From: Methylorubrum thiocyanatum
GTDB taxonomy: Bacteria; Pseudomonadota; Alphaproteobacteria; Rhizobiales; Beijerinckiaceae
Direction: 5' to 3'
Assembly: GCA_014138645.1 (NCBI GenBank)
Contig: JACJIB010000003.1
Coordinates: forward strand, 186,001-250,000
DNA length: 64,000 bases
In this document: positions 62,765 to 64,000 of the stretch, piece after piece
Layout of the letters: each line of letters starts with the position of its first letter
Position numbering within the stretch: the stretch's first letter is position 1
Translations under genes and position numbers: made by a program
The notes under the pieces: generated by a model
Databases searched by the model: none
Told to the model about the DNA's origin: nothing
Seen by the model: only the letters and a program-made list of their open reading frames with translations

Positions 62765-64000
62765 ATGTCCAGCCCAGACTTGCCGCAGGCGGACCGCGCC
62801 GTCGAGCCGGGGGCCGGGGGTGAAACCCGCCCGAGGGGCGCGGGCCCCGCGCCGCGCCCGGCCTCGTTCCGGCTGCGCCGGCTCGCGCTTGCCGCTCCGA
62901 CGCTCCTCACCGCCGCCGCGATCGCGGCCCTGGCGCTCGCCGCCTACGGTCTGCCGGAGACGTGGCTCGGGCGCACGGTGTTCGGGCTCTTCGCCGTTCT
63001 GATGGCGTGGCAGAGCTTCACCGCGTGGCAGTACCTCTACGGCCTGATCGCCGCGCTGATGGGCGAGCGCGCCCTTTCGCCGCTGGAGCGGAGGGCCGCC
63101 ACGATCTCGACCCGCCCGACGGGCCTGAGCCGGACGGCGGCGGTGGTGGCGATCCATGCCGAGGATCCGATCGCGGTGTTCTCGGCGATCCGGGTGATGG
63201 CCCGCTCGCTTCAGCGCGAGGGCGGCGACGGCTCGGACATCGACATCTTCGTTCTCTCCGACACCCGGGAGGGGGCGATCAGCGCGGTCGAGGAGCACGA
63301 ATTCGCCCGCATCCAGGCCTGGGCCCGGCGGGAGGGCCGCGGCCTGCCGCGCATCCGCTACCGGCGCCGGACCGAGAACAGCGGCCGCAAGGCCGGCAAC
63401 ATCGCAGAGTTCTGCCGCAGCTACGGGCACGAATACGACTTCATGATCGTGCTCGACGCCGACAGCCTGATGACCGGCGCCGCCATGCGCCGCCTCGCCC
63501 GGCTGATGGAGGAGAACCCGCGCACCGGCCTGATCCAGACGGTCTCCTACGCCGCCGGCCGCGACACGCTCTTCGCCCGCATCCAGCAATTCGCCGTGCG
63601 CCTCTACGCGCCGCTGTCCTTGCGCTGCCTGGAGACGTGGCAAGGGCCGGACGGCTCCTACTGGGGCCACAACGCGATCCTGCGGATCGAGGCCTTCGCC
63701 CACAATGCCGAACTGCCGGTGCTCTCGGGCAAGCCGCCGCTCGGAGGCGAGATCCTCTGCCACGACATCGTCGAGGGCGCGCTGCTGCGCCGGGCCGGCT
63801 GGGATGTGCGCCTGCTGCCGGAGATGGGCGGCACCTGGGAGGAGATGCCGACCAACCTCATCGATCTGCTCGGGCGCGAGCGGCGCTGGTGCCAGGGCAA
63901 CCTCCAGCACATCCGCGTGCTGCCCTGGAAGGGCCTGCCGGGCGCGAGCCGCTGGCATCTCGGCGTCGGCATCCTCGGCTACTGCGTCTACCCGCTCTGG
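62765..64000 (+). CDS. opgH: Glucan biosynthesis glucosyltransferase OpgH, partial
   Basis: The first 412 codons of a membrane glucosyltransferase, open to the end of the window. It makes the glucose backbone of periplasmic glucans from UDP-glucose. ATG at 62765 follows the regulatory gap shared with opgD. Two membrane helices lie near 40-62 and 70-98. The GT2 catalytic parts are readable: NSGRKAGNI near 215, VLDADS with the DxD pair D231/D233, and RERRWCQGN (371-379), the R/QxxRW motif. The usual length is about 600-850 residues, so the C-terminal membrane helices are outside the window. Confidence 0.93.
   Translation, partial: MSSPDLPQADRAVEPGAGGETRPRGAGPAPRPASFRLRRLALAAPTLLTAAAIAALALAAYGLPETWLGRTVFGLFAVLMAWQSFTAWQYLYGLIAALMGERALSPLERRAATISTRPTGLSRTAAVVAIHAEDPIAVFSAIRVMARSLQREGGDGSDIDIFVLSDTREGAISAVEEHEFARIQAWARREGRGLPRIRYRRRTENSGRKAGNIAEFCRSYGHEYDFMIVLDADSLMTGAAMRRLARLMEENPRTGLIQTVSYAAGRDTLFARIQQFAVRLYAPLSLRCLETWQGPDGSYWGHNAILRIEAFAHNAELPVLSGKPPLGGEILCHDIVEGALLRRAGWDVRLLPEMGGTWEEMPTNLIDLLGRERRWCQGNLQHIRVLPWKGLPGASRWHLGVGILGYCVYPLW

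Overview
The window looks like chromosomal DNA of a high-GC alphaproteobacterium, most likely a Methylobacterium/Methylorubrum (M. extorquens type). This rests on the dusB-ntrB-ntrC-ntrY-ntrX-hfq-hflX order typical of Rhizobiales, the fused IspDF enzyme, a MucR/Ros regulator, OpgD/OpgH, and a tungstate transporter beside molybdenum-cofactor genes (M. extorquens is known for a tungsten formate dehydrogenase). The species is an inference; no rRNA or tRNA gene was seen.

Layout. 0.1-9.4 kb: L,D-transpeptidase, a sorbosone-dehydrogenase-like beta-propeller, a SleB-type lipoprotein, lipA with a COQ10/RatA-like gene, a divergent Lrp/ornithine cyclodeaminase pair, a HigBA toxin-antitoxin pair, and a phosphatase-like protein coupled to an ABC exporter. 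10.0-13.8 kb: a three-subunit molybdenum hydroxylase of the PaoABC type. 13.9-27.4 kb: pncC, ispDF, dusB, the nitrogen two-component systems NtrBC and NtrYX (separated by a helicase), hfq and hflX. 27.5-29.8 kb: a SulP permease with a beta carbonic anhydrase. 31.0-37.3 kb: a five-gene minus-strand metal-handling operon (His/Cys-rich protein, fused adaptor, HME-type RND pump, His-rich protein, DUF305 protein). 37.9-49.8 kb: a mucR-like gene followed by a compact eight-gene chemosensory operon. 50-51.5 kb: an SmtA-type metallothionein and a WD40-cytochrome c protein. 51.7-60.0 kb: molybdenum/tungsten block with three MoeA-family proteins, MobB, a ModE-like regulator and TupBCA. 60-64 kb: a small membrane protein, a PRC-barrel protein, and divergent opgD and opgH (the latter cut by the window end).

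The parts most worth attention are the chemosensory operon and the Mo/W block. The chemosensory operon has the Wsp gene set (CheW, CheR-TPR, CheW, MCP, CheA-REC, CheB), but where WspR (REC-GGDEF) would be expected it has two receiver-headed histidine kinases. That predicts a kinase-to-kinase relay rather than direct c-di-GMP or flagellar output. In the Mo/W block, a ligand-binding-like domain is shared between a MoeA fusion and a transcription factor placed next to the tungstate importer, and a degenerate MoeA paralogue heads the operon.

Most genes are tightly packed, with ATGA/GTGA overlaps marking translational coupling. Two intergenic palindromic elements (about 130 and 105 bp) and one clear intrinsic terminator (after hflX) were found.
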